From contig NZ_LMIU01000001.1 in assembly GCF_001428845.1 (NCBI RefSeq), positions 186,984-250,983 of the forward strand: a DNA stretch of 64,000 bases. The letters run 5' to 3'. This document shows, one piece after another, positions 34,523 through 41,872 of the stretch (its first letter is position 1; every line of letters begins with the position of its first letter). This DNA comes from Achromobacter sp. Root83. GTDB lineage: Bacteria > Pseudomonadota > Gammaproteobacteria > Burkholderiales > Burkholderiaceae_B. The position numbers were made by a program, and so were the translations under genes. Under the pieces are notes generated by a model. The model saw nothing but the letters and a program-made list of their open reading frames with translations, was not told where the DNA came from and searched no databases.

Positions 34523-36033
34523 CAGCGGATGACCTTGCGCCAGTCCTCGTCGAAGTAGCGCACGAGCGACTGCTCGTTCAGGCGGTTCGGCGGCATGGTC
34601 AGCGCCGGCATGTCGGCGGGGAAGTGGAACAGTTCGCGCGTGGTGACGGGGTCCAGATAGCGCGTGGCCACCGTGATCCGGTCGGGCGGCGTGTAGTCGC
34701 GCCGTTTGCTGGCCAGGATGAAGCCCCAGTCGCCGAAGGACGGCACGTAGGTGTGGTACGGCCAAGTGTTCAGGCCGGCTTCCTTCAGGGTGGCGTCCAC
34801 GCTCCAGAACGAGCGCGGCGCGAAATAGGGCGAGGTGGACTGAACGACCATGTAGCCGTTTTCCGCCAGGTGGCGGGCCATCAGGTGATACACCGGCACC
34901 GAATACAGGCGGCCCAGGCCGAAATTGGACGGGTCGGGAAAGTCCACCACGATGAAGTCGTAGACCTCGGCATGCGTCTCCAGCCAGCGTCCGGCGTCAT
35001 CGTTGATGACGGTGACGCGAGGGTCCTTGAGCGAGCCTTCGTTCAGCTTGACCAGTGGCTCGGAGCGCGAGAACAGCCCCGTCATGGCGGGGTCCAGGTC
35101 CACCAGCGTGACGTGTTCGATGTGCTTGTATTTGAGGATCTCGCGCACGGCCAGGCCGTCGCCGCCGCCCAGCACCAGCACGTTGCGCGCCCAGGGCAGG
35201 ACTTGCAGTCCGGGATGCACCAGCGCCTCGTGGTAGCGGTGCTCGTCGCGCGACGAGAACTGCAGGTTGCCGTTGATGTACAGGCGCAGGTCGTCGTGCC
35301 AGCGCGTCACCGCCAGGCGCTGGTACTGGGTGGTTTCGGCATGGATCACGTCGTCGCCGTACAGGCCTTTCTCGGCCCAGGTGGTCATGCTGCCCGAATA
35401 GATGAAGCCCAGGCCCAGCAGACCCATCACGACGCCGGCGCGCACCGCTTTCTCGCCCGGGCGGCGGACTTCGGCGCGGAACAGCCAGGTGGTCCAGAGC
35501 GCCACGCTGGCGTTCAGGATGCCGAACAGGAAACTGGTGCGCAGCAGCCCCAGCTTGGGCGCGAGCAGCAGGGGGAATACCAGCGACACCGCCAGCGCGC
35601 CCAAATAATCGAAGGTCAGCACGCGGCTGACGATTTCGCGGAATTCCGCCTTGCGCTGGTTGAATACGCGCATCACCAGCGGGATTTCCATGCCGACCAT
35701 CAGGCCGATGACGAAGACGCCCACGTACAGCGCGGCGCGAAAGGGCGCGGCCAGCCATGCGAACACCAGGAAGAGGACCGCCGCCGACACCCCGCCCAGC
35801 AGGGCGACCAGCAGCTCCACGTCGATGAACCGGTCCAGGACGTCTTCGTCTTTTACATATTTTGACAACCACGACCCGATGCCCATGGCGAACAGGTAGC
35901 AGCCGATGACGGAAGAGAACTGCAGGATCGAATCGCCCAGCAAATAGCTGGCCAGCGCGCTGCTGATGAGCTCATAGCCCAAACCGCAGGAGGCAACGAT
36001 CAATACCGAGAGGATGAGAACGCGGTCGCGCAT
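34522..36033 (-). CDS. Membrane-embedded spermidine synthase homologue
   Basis: A 503-residue protein with about seven hydrophobic helices in the first 215 residues, then a spermidine-synthase domain (about 230-500). The aminopropyltransferase site looks intact: QYQRL at 236-240, DEHRYHE at 263-269, GGGDG at 289-293 and VDFPDP with D364 as the likely base. Such enzymes move the aminopropyl group of decarboxylated S-adenosylmethionine to an amine. The start MRDRVLIL at 36033 is preferred because upstream codons give no membrane helix and run into the shared promoter. speD lies in the divergent arm. Confidence 0.87.
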   Translation of the reverse strand: MRDRVLILSVLIVASCGLGYELISSALASYLLGDSILQFSSVIGCYLFAMGIGSWLSKYVKDEDVLDRFIDVELLVALLGGVSAAVLFLVFAWLAAPFRAALYVGVFVIGLMVGMEIPLVMRVFNQRKAEFREIVSRVLTFDYLGALAVSLVFPLLLAPKLGLLRTSFLFGILNASVALWTTWLFRAEVRRPGEKAVRAGVVMGLLGLGFIYSGSMTTWAEKGLYGDDVIHAETTQYQRLAVTRWHDDLRLYINGNLQFSSRDEHRYHEALVHPGLQVLPWARNVLVLGGGDGLAVREILKYKHIEHVTLVDLDPAMTGLFSRSEPLVKLNEGSLKDPRVTVINDDAGRWLETHAEVYDFIVVDFPDPSNFGLGRLYSVPVYHLMARHLAENGYMVVQSTSPYFAPRSFWSVDATLKEAGLNTWPYHTYVPSFGDWGFILASKRRDYTPPDRITVATRYLDPVTTRELFHFPADMPALTMPPNRLNEQSLVRYFDEDWRKVIR

Positions 36034-36059
36034 GAGGTGTCCGACACGAAAAATGCGTT

Positions 36060-36091
36060 CGCAGTATATCGAACGCCGCGTATATACTGCG
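36060..36091. promoter_or_regulatory. Inverted repeat in the bidirectional promoter of the polyamine-type cluster
   Basis: CGCAGTATAT at 36060-36069 and ATATACTGCG at 36082-36091 are perfect 10-base arms around a 12-base spacer. The site lies between the divergent ATGs at 36033 and 36110 and contains TATACT-like -10 sequence on the right arm. A dimeric regulator bound here could control both arms at once. No regulator gene belongs to the cluster itself. Confidence 0.6.
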
Positions 36092-36109
36092 CGCAATTGG
36101 GAGGGGGCA

Positions 36110-36508
36110 ATGGGAGAAGCAATGCATCCGGCGGTGACCTATCTGATCTATATCGTTTCGGCGCTTGTCATGCTGGGTATATTCACGGCGGTTTACACGG
36201 CCGTCACCCGCTACAAGGAATTCGAACTGATCCGCGAAGGCAATATCGCGGCCATGCTGTCCTATGGCGGCGCGCTGGTCGGCTTCAGTTTCACCTTGTG
36301 CTCCAGCATTGCCGTCCACGCCAGCTTTGTCATGTTCCTGGTATGGGGCGTGGCCGCGATGGCGGTGCAGATCGTCGTGTACGCCGGGATGACCCGGGCC
36401 ATCCGCGGCATGAACGACGCCATCGCGGAAAACAATATCGCCATGGGCGGCCTGATCGGGGCAATCTCCCTGGCCGCCGGCATCGTCAACGCCGCCTGCC
36501 TGACCTGA
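36110..36508 (+). CDS. DUF350 (YjfL-type) membrane protein
   Basis: A 132-residue inner-membrane protein with four hydrophobic helices (about 9-31, 46-67, 71-94 and 108-130) and a charged loop REGNIAAM before the second helix; RGMNDAIAENNIAMG lies before the fourth, a repeat of the same pattern. This two-fold helix-pair layout fits DUF350/YjfL. Two starts are possible: ATG 36110 after GGGAGGGGG, or ATG 36122 after GGGAG. In enterobacteria yjfL lies next to a glutathionylspermidine-synthetase-like gene and a PspA-family gene, so a polyamine link recurs. Confidence 0.82.
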   Translation: MGEAMHPAVTYLIYIVSALVMLGIFTAVYTAVTRYKEFELIREGNIAAMLSYGGALVGFSFTLCSSIAVHASFVMFLVWGVAAMAVQIVVYAGMTRAIRGMNDAIAENNIAMGGLIGAISLAAGIVNAACLT

Positions 36509-36551
36509 GCCAGGCGTCCCCGCGCAATCCGATCCGACAGGAGGGCTTTCC

Positions 36552-37589
36552 ATGAGTCTCGGTTCATTCATCCGCAAGCAGTTCATCGACATCCTGCAAT
36601 GGAACGAGGACCGCGATGGCGTGCTCGCCTGGCGCCATCCGATGCAGGATTTCGAAATCCAGTACGGCGCCAGCCTGACGGTGCGGGAATCGCAGATGGC
36701 GGTGTTCGTCAACGAAGGCAAGGTGGCCGACGTGTTCGGCCCCGGCATGTACAAGCTGACCACGCAGACGCTGCCGGTGCTGACCTACCTGAAGAACTGG
36801 GACAAGCTGTTCGAGTCGCCCTTCAAGTCGGACGTGATCTTCTTCAGCACGCGCCTGCAGCTCGGCCGGCGCTGGGGCACGGCGCAGCCGGTGACGCTGC
36901 GCGACAGTGAATTCGGCATGGTGCGCCTGCGCGCCTTCGGCGTGTACTCGTACCAGATCGCGGACCCAGCCAAGTTTTACCGCGAGATCAGCGGCACCCG
37001 CGACGAATACACCGTGGACGACCTGGAAGCGCAGCTGCGCAACATGGTGGTCGCGGCCATGACGACCGCGCTGGGCGGCTCCAAGGTGCCGTTCCTGGAC
37101 ATGGCCGGCAACCAGGGGCTCATGTCGCAAAGCATCAGCGAACAACTGGCGCCGGTGTTCGACCGCTATGGCGTCAAGCTGGACAACTTCACGGTTGAAA
37201 ACGTGTCGCTGCCCGAAGCGCTGCAGAAGGCGCTGGATACCCGGATTTCGATGGGCATGGCGGGCGACCTGGGCAAGTTCACCCAATACCAGACCGCCAC
37301 CTCGATTCCGCTGGCCGCGCAGAACGAGGGCGGCATCGCCGGCATCGGCGCGGGCCTGGCCGCGGGCGCCGCCTTGGGCCAGACCATGGCGCAGGGACTG
37401 GGCGCGGCAGCGCAACCCCAGCCGGCGCAACCGGCCCAGCAGCCTGCCCCGCAGCCAGCCTCGGGCGCGGCCGGCGCGGACCCCGTGCAGCGCCTGCAGC
37501 AACTGAAGGACCTGCTGGACAAGGGGCTGATCAACGCCGCGGACTACGATTCGGCCAAGGCCGAAGTGCTGAAGAAACTTACCAGCTAA
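36552..37589 (+). CDS. SPFH/Band 7 domain protein with C-terminal SHOCT domain
   Basis: A 345-residue protein. An SPFH-like domain covers about 40-255 (RESQMAVFVNEGKVADVFGP near its start, FTVENVSLPEALQKALD near its end). A glycine/alanine hydrophobic stretch (about 258-285), a Pro/Gln/Ala linker and a SHOCT domain at about 310-345 (LLDKGLINAADYD) follow. SPFH proteins form membrane-associated oligomeric cages or scaffolds. It lies 43 bases after the DUF350 gene and 6 bases before the DUF4178 gene, so the three are co-expressed. Confidence 0.87.
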   Translation: MSLGSFIRKQFIDILQWNEDRDGVLAWRHPMQDFEIQYGASLTVRESQMAVFVNEGKVADVFGPGMYKLTTQTLPVLTYLKNWDKLFESPFKSDVIFFSTRLQLGRRWGTAQPVTLRDSEFGMVRLRAFGVYSYQIADPAKFYREISGTRDEYTVDDLEAQLRNMVVAAMTTALGGSKVPFLDMAGNQGLMSQSISEQLAPVFDRYGVKLDNFTVENVSLPEALQKALDTRISMGMAGDLGKFTQYQTATSIPLAAQNEGGIAGIGAGLAAGAALGQTMAQGLGAAAQPQPAQPAQQPAPQPASGAAGADPVQRLQQLKDLLDKGLINAADYDSAKAEVLKKLTS

Positions 37590-37595
37590 GGCCCC

Positions 37596-39065
37596 ATGCA
37601 GCAGGTTCTGTGTCCGCAGTGCGGCGCTCCCGTCAAGTTCACGTCCGCGGCTTCCGTCATGGCGGTCTGCGGCGCGTGCCGCAGCACCTTGCTGAAGGAC
37701 GCGGAATCGGTCAGGCGCATCGGCGAGATGGCCGAGGTCCTGGAGGACTATTCGCCCCTGTGCCTGGGGGCGGCAGGCACCCACGACGGCAAGCGCTTCG
37801 ACATCATCGGCCGCATCCAGCTCCGGTTCGACGACGGCTTCTGGAACGAGTGGTACCTGTGGTTCGAGGACGCCTCCGACGGCTGGCTGTCGGACGCGTC
37901 GGGCCAGTACGCCGTGACCCGGCGCCGCAAGGTCAAGACCACCCAGGGCATGCCGGCGTTCGAAGATATCGCGCCGGGCGACGAGCTGAAGCTGGACGGC
38001 CAGCGCTTCGTGGCGGCCGACGTGCGCGCCTGCCTGGCCGGGGGGGCGCAGGGTGAACTGCCCTTCGTGCCCGGCGACGGCTGGCAGGCCAAGGTGGCGG
38101 ACTACCGCAGCCTGGACGCCTTCCTGACGCTCGATTTTTCCGACGGACCCCAGCCCGAGCTCTATATCGGCCGCGCGTTCGACCTGTCCGCCATGCAGGC
38201 GGGCTCGCTGCGCAGCAACGAGCAGGTGGAGGAAACCGCCGGCCGCTTCCGTGGCCAGATCAAGGCGCTGGACTGCCCCAACTGCGGCGGTCCGATCTCT
38301 TTCGTGGCCGCGATGGCCACGCATGTGGTCTGCCCGTCGTGCGCGGCGGCGGTCGATTGCTCCGGCCCCACGGCCGAAGTCATCGACAAGGCGCACAAGG
38401 TCAAGGCGATCCGGACCACGCTGTCATTGGGCGCGGTCGCCAAGCTGGAAGGCACCAGCTACACCCTGATCGGTCTGATGAAGTGCGCCGATCCGGATCC
38501 CGAAGAACCTTCGAGCTGGATCGAGTACCTGCTGTTCAACCCGGTCAAGGGATTTGTCTGGCTGGTGGAGACGGACGAAGGCTGGGAGCGCGTGCAGGTC
38601 TGCGACACCTGGCCCAGCCTGAACAATGCCACCAGCGTGCGCTGGCGAAACAGGCTGTACCAGAAGCTGTACGACTACACCTCGCGTGTGGAAGTGGCGC
38701 TGGGCGCATTCAATTGGCGGGTCAAGGTTGGCGACAGCACCCGGATCACCGATTACAAGGTCGGCACGCTGAAGCTCACCCGCGAGCTGGGCGATGCCGA
38801 GCTGGGCTGGTCGGCCGCCGTACCGGTGTCGCCGGCGCAACTGGCCCAATGGTTCGGCGCTCCCGAACTGGCCAAGCAGAAGGCCATGCCTGCCGGCCCC
38901 AAGCCCGGCGGCTACCGCAAATGGGCCAAGGCCGCGCTGATCGGCATGGTCTTCCTGAACTTCAACAACATTTTCAGCGGCCGCTTCATCCCGGTCTTGA
39001 TCGGGATGGCGTTTCTCTGGCTGCCGGCCCTGCTGGCGGACAAACTTTCAGGCGAGGACGACTAG
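37596..39065 (+). CDS. Protein with two zinc ribbons, two DUF4178 domains and a C-terminal membrane anchor
   Basis: A 489-residue protein built from two similar halves. Each half begins with a four-cysteine zinc ribbon (C6, C9, C25, C28 and C227, C230, C246, C249) and continues into a DUF4178-type beta domain with the WNEWYLWFED / SSWIEYLLFN and DGWLSD / KGFVWLVE pattern. Two hydrophobic helices near 444-458 and 464-481 anchor the end. No enzyme motif is visible. It could bind or present a partner at the membrane. Its gene touches the SPFH gene and the tiny gene at 39067. Confidence 0.82.
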   Translation: MQQVLCPQCGAPVKFTSAASVMAVCGACRSTLLKDAESVRRIGEMAEVLEDYSPLCLGAAGTHDGKRFDIIGRIQLRFDDGFWNEWYLWFEDASDGWLSDASGQYAVTRRRKVKTTQGMPAFEDIAPGDELKLDGQRFVAADVRACLAGGAQGELPFVPGDGWQAKVADYRSLDAFLTLDFSDGPQPELYIGRAFDLSAMQAGSLRSNEQVEETAGRFRGQIKALDCPNCGGPISFVAAMATHVVCPSCAAAVDCSGPTAEVIDKAHKVKAIRTTLSLGAVAKLEGTSYTLIGLMKCADPDPEEPSSWIEYLLFNPVKGFVWLVETDEGWERVQVCDTWPSLNNATSVRWRNRLYQKLYDYTSRVEVALGAFNWRVKVGDSTRITDYKVGTLKLTRELGDAELGWSAAVPVSPAQLAQWFGAPELAKQKAMPAGPKPGGYRKWAKAALIGMVFLNFNNIFSGRFIPVLIGMAFLWLPALLADKLSGEDD

Positions 39066-39066
39066 C

Positions 39067-39228
39067 ATGAAGGGCAAGCTCCTGTATGCCATCTACGCGG
39101 TGGTGGTCGTGCTGGCCACCACCGGCGCAAGTTCGCCCGGCGCGCGCATCGCCAGCGGCGGCGGCAGCAGTAGCTGGGGCGGCAGTTCGTCCGGGTCGGG
39201 CTGGTCGTCGGGCGGATCCCACAAGTGA
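39067..39228 (+). CDS. Small membrane protein with a Gly/Ser-rich tail
   Basis: A 53-residue protein starting MKGKLLYAIYAVVVVLA one base after the DUF4178 stop. It has one N-terminal hydrophobic helix (about 5-19) and a tail from residue 30 composed almost only of Gly and Ser with three Trp, ending GSHK. The last codons overlap the GTG start of speD by 4 bases (GTGA), which shows it is a real translated gene of the operon. No family is recognised; similar Gly/Ser tails occur in TPM/YgcG-type membrane proteins. Confidence 0.72.
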   Translation: MKGKLLYAIYAVVVVLATTGASSPGARIASGGGSSSWGGSSSGSGWSSGGSHK

Positions 39229-39575
39229 CCGTGCACGCCACACCCGGCCGGCATGTGCTGGCGGACTTTCGCGGCGTGTCCGCCGGCCTGCTGACCGACG
39301 CGCAGGCGCTGGAGCGCCAGATGACGGCCGCCGCGCACGCCGCCGGGGCGCAGGTGCTGAGCGCCCATTTCCATCATTTTGGCGCGGGCGCCGGGGTCAC
39401 CGGCGTGGTCATGCTGAGCGAGTCCCACATCAGCATCCATTCATGGCCCGAGCACCAGTTCGCGGCCCTGGACATCTTCATGTGCGGCGCGGCGCGGCCC
39501 GAGCTGGCGCTGGATTTCCTGCAGGAGGCGCTGGCCCCCGAATCGGTTCACGTCACCACGGTGGCGCGCGGCTGA
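39225..39575 (+). CDS. speD: S-adenosylmethionine decarboxylase proenzyme (bacterial SpeD class)
   Basis: A 116-residue pyruvoyl enzyme that decarboxylates S-adenosylmethionine to the aminopropyl donor. The GTG start at 39225 overlaps the small upstream gene. Self-cleavage would occur between E66 and S67 in LSESHISIHSWPEH, and H72 and C87 match the processing and catalytic residues of the short Thermotoga-type SpeD. It closes the operon that starts with DUF350 and would feed the membrane spermidine-synthase homologue encoded in the other arm. Confidence 0.92.
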   Translation: MTVHATPGRHVLADFRGVSAGLLTDAQALERQMTAAAHAAGAQVLSAHFHHFGAGAGVTGVVMLSESHISIHSWPEHQFAALDIFMCGAARPELALDFLQEALAPESVHVTTVARG

Positions 39576-39637
39576 GTTTCGGCCGCGATTCCCTTCTTGA
39601 TATTTGGCAAACCCGCTTCAGGCACCAAATTGACGAG

Positions 39638-39661
39638 CGTTATATACCGCTATATATTTCG
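39638..39661. promoter_or_regulatory. ModE-like operator upstream of modA
   Basis: CGTTATATA at 39638-39646 and TATATATTTCG at 39651-39661 form an imperfect palindrome. It agrees with the known ModE consensus of CGNTATATA half-sites around a short spacer. It ends 33 bases before the modA ATG, where molybdate-loaded ModE would block transcription. The modE gene lies at the end of the cluster. Confidence 0.72.
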
Positions 39662-39694
39662 TTACCGATTCAGTGATTACCGCAGGAGAAAAAC

Positions 39695-40453
39695 ATGGCC
39701 CACAAGCGCCCCATCATGGTGTTGACCCTGGCGCTGGCCGCCGCATGGGGCGCAAGCGCCCACGCCGGCGACCTGGTGGTGTCGGCCGCCGCCAGCCTGA
39801 CCAATGCCTTCAAGGAGGTGGCCCAGGGCTACGAAAAACAGCACGCCGGCACCAAGGTGATCCTGAACTTCGGCGCCTCGGATGTGCTGCTGCAGCAGAT
39901 CGTGAAGGGCGCGCCCGCCGACGTCTTTGCCTCCGCCGATCAGAAGGCGATGGACAAGGCCGTCGAAGAGAAGGCCGTCAAGCCCGCCTCGCGCGTGGAC
40001 TTCGCCGCCAACCAGATCGTGCTGATCGTTCCGACGGACAGCAAGGCCAACATCGCCGCGCTGCAGGACCTGTCGCGCGAGGACGTCAAGCGCATCGCCT
40101 ATGGCAACCCGGCGTCGGTGCCGGTGGGCCGCTACACGCAGGCCGCCTTGCAGGCCGCCGGCCTGTGGGATGCCGTGCAGGCCAAGAGCGTGCTGGCCCA
40201 GAACGTGCGCCAGAGCCTGGACTATGTCGCGCGCGGCGAAGTCGATGCGGGCTTCGTGTTCGCGACCGACGCGGCCATCATGCCCGGCAAGGTCAAGGTC
40301 GCCGTGCGCGTGCCCTCGCAAACGCCGGTGACCTATCCCATCGCCCTGACCACCCGCGAAGCCGCCGCCAAGGAAGCCGAAAGCTTTGTCGCCTATGTGA
40401 TGTCGCCCGCCGGTCAGGCGATACTGTCGCGTTACGGCTTTCAAAAGCCCTGA
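39695..40453 (+). CDS. modA: Molybdate ABC transporter substrate-binding protein
   Basis: A 252-residue periplasmic receptor with a signal peptide ending AHA-GD near residue 25. SAAASLTNAFKEVA at the start of the mature chain and FNFGAS-like ILNFGASDVLLQQI are the oxyanion-binding loops of ModA. An AGGAG site precedes the ATG. modB and modC follow, and a ModE-like box lies in the promoter. Confidence 0.95.
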   Translation: MAHKRPIMVLTLALAAAWGASAHAGDLVVSAAASLTNAFKEVAQGYEKQHAGTKVILNFGASDVLLQQIVKGAPADVFASADQKAMDKAVEEKAVKPASRVDFAANQIVLIVPTDSKANIAALQDLSREDVKRIAYGNPASVPVGRYTQAALQAAGLWDAVQAKSVLAQNVRQSLDYVARGEVDAGFVFATDAAIMPGKVKVAVRVPSQTPVTYPIALTTREAAAKEAESFVAYVMSPAGQAILSRYGFQKP

Positions 40454-40477
40454 GCTCCTGTTGAATCGTAGGCATCG

Positions 40478-41164
40478 ATGAGTGATCCGGTTTGGGTGCC
40501 CCTGCTGCTGTCCTTGAAGGTGGCGGGCTGGGCGACGCTATTGGCCGCCGTGGCCGGGACGGGGGCGGCCTATGGCCTGTCGCGCTGGCGCTGGCCGGGG
40601 CGCGACCTGCTGGACGCCATCCTGACCCTGCCACTGGTGCTGCCGCCCACGGTGCTGGGCTACTACCTGCTGGTGCTGCTGGGCCGGCGCGGCATCATCG
40701 GCGAAACGCTGGCGGGCTGGGGCATTGAACTGGTCTTCACCTGGCAGGGCGCCGTGATCGCGGCGTCCGTGGTGGCGTTTCCGCTGGTGTTCAAGTCGGC
40801 GCGGGCCGCGTTCGAAAACGTGGACAGCCAGCTGGAAAACGCGGCCCGCGTGCTGGGCGTCGGCGAGGCCGGCGTGTTCTTCCGCGTGACCCTGCCCTTG
40901 GCCGCGCGCGGCATCGCCGCCGGCGTGCTGCTGGCGTTCGCGCGGGCGCTGGGCGAATTCGGCGCCACGCTGATGATCGCCGGCAATCTGCCGGGCCGCA
41001 CGCAGACCCTGTCGGTCGCCATCTACGAAGCCGTGCAGGCCGGAGACGACGCCACCGCCAACATGCTGGTGCTGGTCACGTCCGCCACCTGCATCGTGGT
41101 GCTGCTGGTGGCGGGTAAGCTGGTGCCCATCGGCGCGGGCCAGCGCAACGGAGCCGCGCGATGA
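40478..41164 (+). CDS. modB: Molybdate ABC transporter permease
   Basis: A 228-residue inner-membrane protein with five or six helices. The cytoplasmic EAA loop (ENAARVLGVGEAGVFFRVTLPLA, about 121-143) contacts ModC. LGEFGATLMIAGNLPGRTQTL near residues 155-175 is typical of ModB. Its stop overlaps the modC ATG by 4 bases. Confidence 0.95.
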   Translation: MSDPVWVPLLLSLKVAGWATLLAAVAGTGAAYGLSRWRWPGRDLLDAILTLPLVLPPTVLGYYLLVLLGRRGIIGETLAGWGIELVFTWQGAVIAASVVAFPLVFKSARAAFENVDSQLENAARVLGVGEAGVFFRVTLPLAARGIAAGVLLAFARALGEFGATLMIAGNLPGRTQTLSVAIYEAVQAGDDATANMLVLVTSATCIVVLLVAGKLVPIGAGQRNGAAR

Positions 41165-41847
41165 GCGTCGGCATCCAGGTCAGCAAGCGGATGGTGTCCG
41201 GCGACCGGCACTTCGAGCTGGACGTGGCGTTCACCTCGTCTTCCAAGCGCATCGCCTTGTTCGGGCCGTCGGGGGCGGGCAAGAGCCTGACCTTGCGGGC
41301 GGTGGCCGGGCTGCTACGTCCGGACGCGGGCCGCATCGAGATCAATGGCCGGGTGCTGTTCGATGGGCAGGCCGGCATCTGCCTGCCCACCCGATCGCGC
41401 CGCGTGGCCTATCTGTTCCAGGACTATGCGTTGTTTCCGCACCTGACCGTGGCGCAGAACATCGCCTTCGGCCTGCGGCGGGGCTGGCTCAATCCGCCCA
41501 GGCGCGAGGTCGGCGAGCAGGCCCGGCGTTGGGTCGATGCGTTTGAACTGGGTTCCATCGTGGGCAGCTATCCCCACGAGATCTCGGGCGGACAGAAGCA
41601 GCGCGTGGCGCTGGCGCGGGCCCTGATGCTGCAGCCGGACATCCTGCTGCTGGACGAACCGTTTTCGGCGCTGGATTCGCAGTTGCGCGGCAAGATGCGG
41701 CAGGAGCTGAATGCCCTGCAGCAGCGGCTGGACGTGCCGATGCTGCTGATCACGCACGATCCCGCCGATGTGGATGTCCTGGCGGACGAGGTCTTTGAAG
41801 TGCGCGAGGGCAGGGTGCGCCGCCGCGACGAGGACGAGGGCATCTGA
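41161..41847 (+). CDS. modC: Molybdate ABC transporter ATP-binding protein, short form
   Basis: A 228-residue ATPase with Walker A GPSGAGKS, signature ISGGQKQRVALAR and Walker B DILLLDEPFSAL. The common ModC is about 350 residues with a C-terminal molybdate-binding Mop/TOBE domain; that domain is absent here, and the gene stops cleanly 25 bases before the convergent modE. Direct feedback inhibition by molybdate would therefore be missing, leaving control to ModE. Confidence 0.92.
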   Translation: MSVGIQVSKRMVSGDRHFELDVAFTSSSKRIALFGPSGAGKSLTLRAVAGLLRPDAGRIEINGRVLFDGQAGICLPTRSRRVAYLFQDYALFPHLTVAQNIAFGLRRGWLNPPRREVGEQARRWVDAFELGSIVGSYPHEISGGQKQRVALARALMLQPDILLLDEPFSALDSQLRGKMRQELNALQQRLDVPMLLITHDPADVDVLADEVFEVREGRVRRRDEDEGI

Positions 41848-41872
41848 ACGCCGCCGGGCCGCGCGCGGCCTG

